Below, one piece after another: positions 8,301 to 9,543 of a stretch of DNA of 9,543 bases. A model generated the notes under the pieces. The model was given only the letters and a program-made list of their open reading frames with translations. It did no database searches and was not told the origin of the DNA. The position numbers were made by a program, and so were the translations under genes. The stretch's first letter is position 1, and the number at the start of each line of letters is the position of its first letter. Source of the DNA: DASPJL01 sp035628645 (GTDB taxonomy: Bacteria; Bacteroidota; Bacteroidia; Cytophagales; Cyclobacteriaceae); NCBI GenBank assembly GCA_035628645.1, contig DASPJL010000133.1:1-9543 (forward strand), read 5' to 3'.

Positions 8301-8758
8301 TAAAAATCAAGGTTGCTCCCCAATGCTTCAATAAATATGAGCTGGAGGTTTTGTTAGAAATTATAATCCGGGACATCAAGTCTTTCAGGAGGGACGACTT
8401 TGAAGTAAAAATCCCTGATGCTCTGCAGTTCCAGACCGATAAAACCCTACTCTGTATTTTGCTGACTAATTTATTGGAAAATGCTTTCCTTTTCAGCCAA
8501 AAGTCTACAAACAAAAAAGTGGTGCTGGAGTTTAATGTCGATAACGGTAGAATTAATATTACTGTTCGGGATTTTGGGATCGGCATAAAACAAAAAATAC
8601 AAGACAGGATTTTTTCAATGTTTTATAGAGGAAGTGAACTTTCCAATGGCAATGGCCTTGGATTATACTTGGTAAAAAGTGTTTTGGAAAAATTAGACGG
8701 AACGATAGCGCTTGAGAGTGAAGAAGGCAATTACTCCTGTTTCAAAGTAACGCTTTAA
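5315..8758 (+). CDS. Two-component sensor histidine kinase with double propeller and Y_Y_Y sensor domain
   Basis: Large inner-membrane sensor kinase, 1147 residues. A signal peptide occupies 1-30, with probable cleavage after GKA before Gln31. The periplasmic part carries about 14 propeller blades marked by W-(I/V/F/M/L)-G-T-type motifs (WFGTDDGLSRF, WIGTNNGICRY, WVGTGGGGLVK, WMGTWDNGLIK), enough for two seven-bladed propellers. A Y_Y_Y domain follows at about 680-800 (YSYFMENLDKEW, FVHYTNLAPGEYTLKVKA). The APPWW motif leads into one membrane span at about 808-830. A coiled coil at about 835-930 connects to the HisKA domain, with phospho-acceptor His942 in SHDLRGP. The HATPase domain has an N box at Asn1052 and Asn1056, a G1 box at 1086-1090 (DFGIG), and a G2 box at 1112-1116. 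The protein ends there, without the receiver and AraC domains of hybrid HTCS proteins, so it needs a separate response regulator, and none lies in the window. Propeller sensors of this type often sense carbohydrates, but the ligand here is unknown. Confidence 0.95.
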   Translation: MGVKSSLLFKSIKLVILASIALIICAPGKAQLLNPEFQSYNTQDGLPQNWVLSIAQDKNGFMWFGTDDGLSRFDGHEFKVLKHIADDSNSIINNSILALFIDEVGSIWIGTNNGICRYFPETERIQRFPIDYTKEENVNGSQVSSIQKDVNGSIWITYIGDGIDVITPGKKEVLHYTINRKDDYTLKNDIVSSLLLMPDNYKIIGTLSGIEVIGDDGLVLNEKQALEKYPWKNLIDNSIKCFQLSKDKKTIWIGTELNGLYQVELETNKVVNYNKDNSKIDFNHILSLYEDSKENLWVGSEALYFFDRKTNDLILYNEYFTEEDKVLKNPVYSIFEDKDNNIWMGTYRMGALKYNPIDAEILHYHTNKDKRKNKISEILSFMEDDAGEMWVGTGGGGLVKLNEELMRLEESALNQMLNLPVIRCIYKDSSGYFWMGTWDNGLIKYHPVTHEMEHFHPDNGNFKSLHVWDIAEGEDGNLWLGTLRDGLCYFSTKTGKYKYYKNIPGDSASLINDDILSLYKDTKNNLWVGTGNGLSVRYSGSNKFKNLLNDPTKPSISSNIIVAFFEDHAGKIWFGTNGGGITIVNKDLSVVKILTDKDGLPSNTVTAIESDSHYDIWISTYKGLAKIRYKDLSVIGVPQITGLLGKEYIYRSNYKTKDGKLIFGGVEGFDIFYPDSLNYNPKHEKILFTSLKVFNDEIKPNTKFKGRVILDKSITETDEIRLSYKDYSFTITFAPITYNWQKSLRYSYFMENLDKEWQQTTSDRRFVHYTNLAPGEYTLKVKASFDGKTWPNAAQTLRIYIAPPWWATFWFRIGAFIFGVLFLFSIYRIRVRFLRKQSKKLENLVLKRTAELEKSNLEIQKLLEEVASQKKNIEDQNTELQKINEELEAQRDDLAVKSIELEKAQFTLREINASLEQLVNKRTEKLNDTFKELETFLYRASHDLRGPIMSMLGLINLGQVEQPSKDNHKIYYGYLHKSVIKLERTLQKLLEKHTILKIKVAPQCFNKYELEVLLEIIIRDIKSFRRDDFEVKIPDALQFQTDKTLLCILLTNLLENAFLFSQKSTNKKVVLEFNVDNGRINITVRDFGIGIKQKIQDRIFSMFYRGSELSNGNGLGLYLVKSVLEKLDGTIALESEEGNYSCFKVTL

Positions 8759-8802
8759 TCTTTTAATATTACTGCACGATAATACAAATTCAATTCAGTG
8801 CC

Positions 8803-9257
8803 ATGAATATTAGAAGAGTAAAGGAAGCAGACTTAGAAAATCTTCTGTCTTTATATGAACACTTGCACCAGGACGATATCATTCCATCCAAAGAGATTTT
8901 AAATAAGACCTGGCAAACGATTATTAAGTATTCTGATTTTTTTATATACCTTATTGCTGAAAAGGATGGTGAAATAGTTTCTTCCTGCAATTTAACCATT
9001 GTTCCCAATCTCACCATAGGAAGCAAACCTTTGGCCTAATTGAGAATGTGGTTACCCATAAGGACTATAGAAACCAGGGGATTGGGAAAATGATCATTAA
9101 ACATATCGTGGAAATAGCAATAAATAACAACTGTTACAAAGTAATGCTATTGAGCAATGAGAGGAGAAAGGAGGCGCATAAGTTTTATGAAAGTTTGGGG
9201 TTCAGTGCTACTGATAAAATAGGATATATAATAAAATTCAACTCATCGAACTCTTAA
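8803..9257 (+). pseudogene. GNAT-family N-acetyltransferase, broken by a single-base frameshift
   Basis: Two adjoining reading frames together make one complete GNAT acetyltransferase. The first, 8803-9039, encodes the N-terminal half (MNIRRVKEADLENLL, then CNLTIVPNLTIGSKP) and ends at a premature TAA. The second frame reads on from 9030 as FGLIENVVTHKDYRNQGIGK, the conserved acetyl-CoA-binding region with the R-x-x-G-x-G/A-type loop, and continues through AHKFYESLGF to the stop at 9255-9257. Joining them needs one extra T in the CCTTTGG at 9028-9034, giving SKPFGLIEN. The restored protein would be 151 residues, a normal GNAT length. The family acetylates amines using acetyl-CoA; the substrate is unknown. 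Codon use and motif conservation on both sides look intact, so the lesion is recent or is a sequencing error. The gene starts 44 bases after the sensor gene, on the same strand, with no evident ribosome-binding site. Confidence 0.85.
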
Positions 9258-9289
9258 TGAAGCTCTTACGCTGCTTTTTATTCTATAAA

Positions 9290-9317
9290 TAATTGTTTTC
9301 AGACTAAGCAACAATTA
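9290..9317. repeat. 8-bp perfect inverted repeat (hairpin)
   Basis: TAATTGTT at 9290-9297 is exactly complementary to AACAATTA at 9310-9317, with a 12-base loop. The stem is AT-rich, and no U-tract follows on the plus strand, so it is not a standard intrinsic terminator. It lies 32 bases after the GNAT stop and could be a weak terminator or a protein-binding site. Confidence 0.45.
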
Positions 9318-9393
9318 GCGTGTTAACATCGGCGTAAAGAAAAAATAATTAAAATAACACATTATGTTTTCTTTTTTTAAAGATGTTTTTAAT

Positions 9394-9401
9394 TAGTTTT
9401 G
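9394..9401 (+). promoter_or_regulatory. Bacteroidota-type -7 promoter element
   Basis: TAGTTTTG matches the TAnnTTTG consensus exactly. The expected -33 TTTG, about 19 bases upstream (near 9371-9374), is only CTTT within a T-rich run, so the -33 box is poor. RNA would begin near 9407, giving a leader of roughly 30 bases before the ATG at 9440. This placement supports a new transcription unit starting here. Confidence 0.4.
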
Positions 9402-9439
9402 CGTCAGTGCGCTCGTCAATCGCCGGGAAATATAATAGT

Positions 9440-9543
9440 ATGATGGTTAATAAAGTCTTTGCATACATATTTCTGATTTTGTTTCTAAACATTTCTTTTT
9501 CTTCAGTGTACAGATTGGTACCCGAGGCGCAAAAGGAAATTTT
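9440..9543 (+). CDS. N-terminal fragment of a secreted or membrane protein, cut by the window end
   Basis: An open frame begins at ATG 9440 (a second ATG follows at once at 9443) and stays open to the last base, giving 34 codons. The translation has Lys5 followed by a strongly hydrophobic stretch at about 6-19 (VFAYIFLILFLNIS), then Ser-rich residues and the polar VYRLVPEAQKEI. This is a signal peptide or an N-terminal membrane anchor. The exact -7 promoter match 39 bases upstream supports the start. No family can be recognised from so short a piece. The gene is partial because it runs off the window, not because it is broken. Confidence 0.6.
   Translation, partial: MMVNKVFAYIFLILFLNISFSSVYRLVPEAQKEI

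Larger units (their letters stand above)
9258..9439. other. Intergenic region before the last partial gene
   Basis: No coding segment could be supported in this AT-rich stretch. It holds an 8-bp perfect hairpin (9290-9317) and a promoter -7 match (9394-9401), listed separately. A short GC-richer leader (about 9401-9427) precedes the last gene. Confidence 0.5.

Noticed and set aside
5315..8758. Annotating the sensor as a full hybrid two-component system protein (HTCS) with receiver and AraC domains
   Set aside because: The protein ends directly after the HATPase G2 box and a final beta-strand. There is no receiver Asp motif or helix-turn-helix in it.
8272..9026. Minus-strand open frames at 8272-8586 and 8790-9026
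   Set aside because: They are antisense to the kinase ATPase domain and to the GNAT N-terminal half, whose conserved motifs show the plus strand is coding.
9028..9039. Programmed -1 ribosomal frameshift in the GNAT gene
   Set aside because: The local sequence AAACCTTTGGCC does not form an X-XXY-YYZ slippery heptamer in the right frame, and no downstream pseudoknot is evident. A simple one-base deletion or sequencing error is more likely.
9290..9317. Intrinsic terminator after the GNAT gene
   Set aside because: The hairpin stem is AT-rich and no T-run follows it on the plus strand, so it is listed only as an inverted repeat.
1..9543. Mobile element, CRISPR array, tRNA or rRNA
   Set aside because: No transposase or integrase, no regularly spaced repeats, no terminal repeats and no tRNA- or rRNA-like segment were seen on reading both strands.

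Overview
The window looks like chromosomal DNA of an AT-rich member of the Bacteroidota, most likely a marine or soil Cytophagales-type bacterium. This is an inference from three things: a giant sensor kinase with two-component-regulator propeller repeats and a Y_Y_Y domain, signal peptides cleaved before Gln, and an exact match to the Bacteroidota -7 promoter element (TAnnTTTG) near the right end. There is little sign of Shine-Dalgarno sequences before the starts. No rRNA, tRNA, CRISPR array, transposase or integrase gene was seen.

Left edge (1-742): a short non-coding lead, then a HAD-superfamily phosphatase of the YihX-like 'DLGNV' type on the + strand. It converges with the next cluster with only 24 bases between.

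Minus-strand cluster (4963 down to 767, transcribed right to left): a lipoprotein with two lamin-tail domains around an Ig-like domain, a DUF4956 membrane protein, a HlyD/AcrA-type periplasmic adaptor, and a TolC-like outer-membrane factor. The last three genes are packed with gaps of 4 and -4 bases, so they are very probably co-transcribed and translationally coupled. The cluster holds an adaptor and an outer-membrane channel but no recognisable RND, ABC or MFS pump. The only inner-membrane partner encoded is the DUF4956 protein. DUF4956 and lamin-tail/CotH proteins are known to occur near VTC-type polyphosphate polymerase genes in Bacteroidota, but neither a VTC nor a CotH kinase domain is present here. 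This cluster is the best candidate in the window for an undescribed envelope-spanning system.

Divergent intergenic region (4964-5314): 351 bases, very AT-rich, with a weak promoter candidate and two palindromic 8-mers spaced one helical turn apart just before the sensor gene.

Sensor kinase (5315-8758): a 1147-residue protein with a periplasmic part of about 14 propeller blades plus Y_Y_Y, one membrane span, a long coiled coil, and a HisKA/HATPase core. It stops after the ATPase domain, with no receiver or AraC domain, so it is not a full hybrid (HTCS) protein. No response regulator gene lies in the window.

Right edge (8803-9543): a GNAT acetyltransferase gene broken by what looks like a single-base deletion, a 182-base intergenic stretch with an 8-bp hairpin and a promoter match, and the first 34 codons of a secreted protein that runs off the window.
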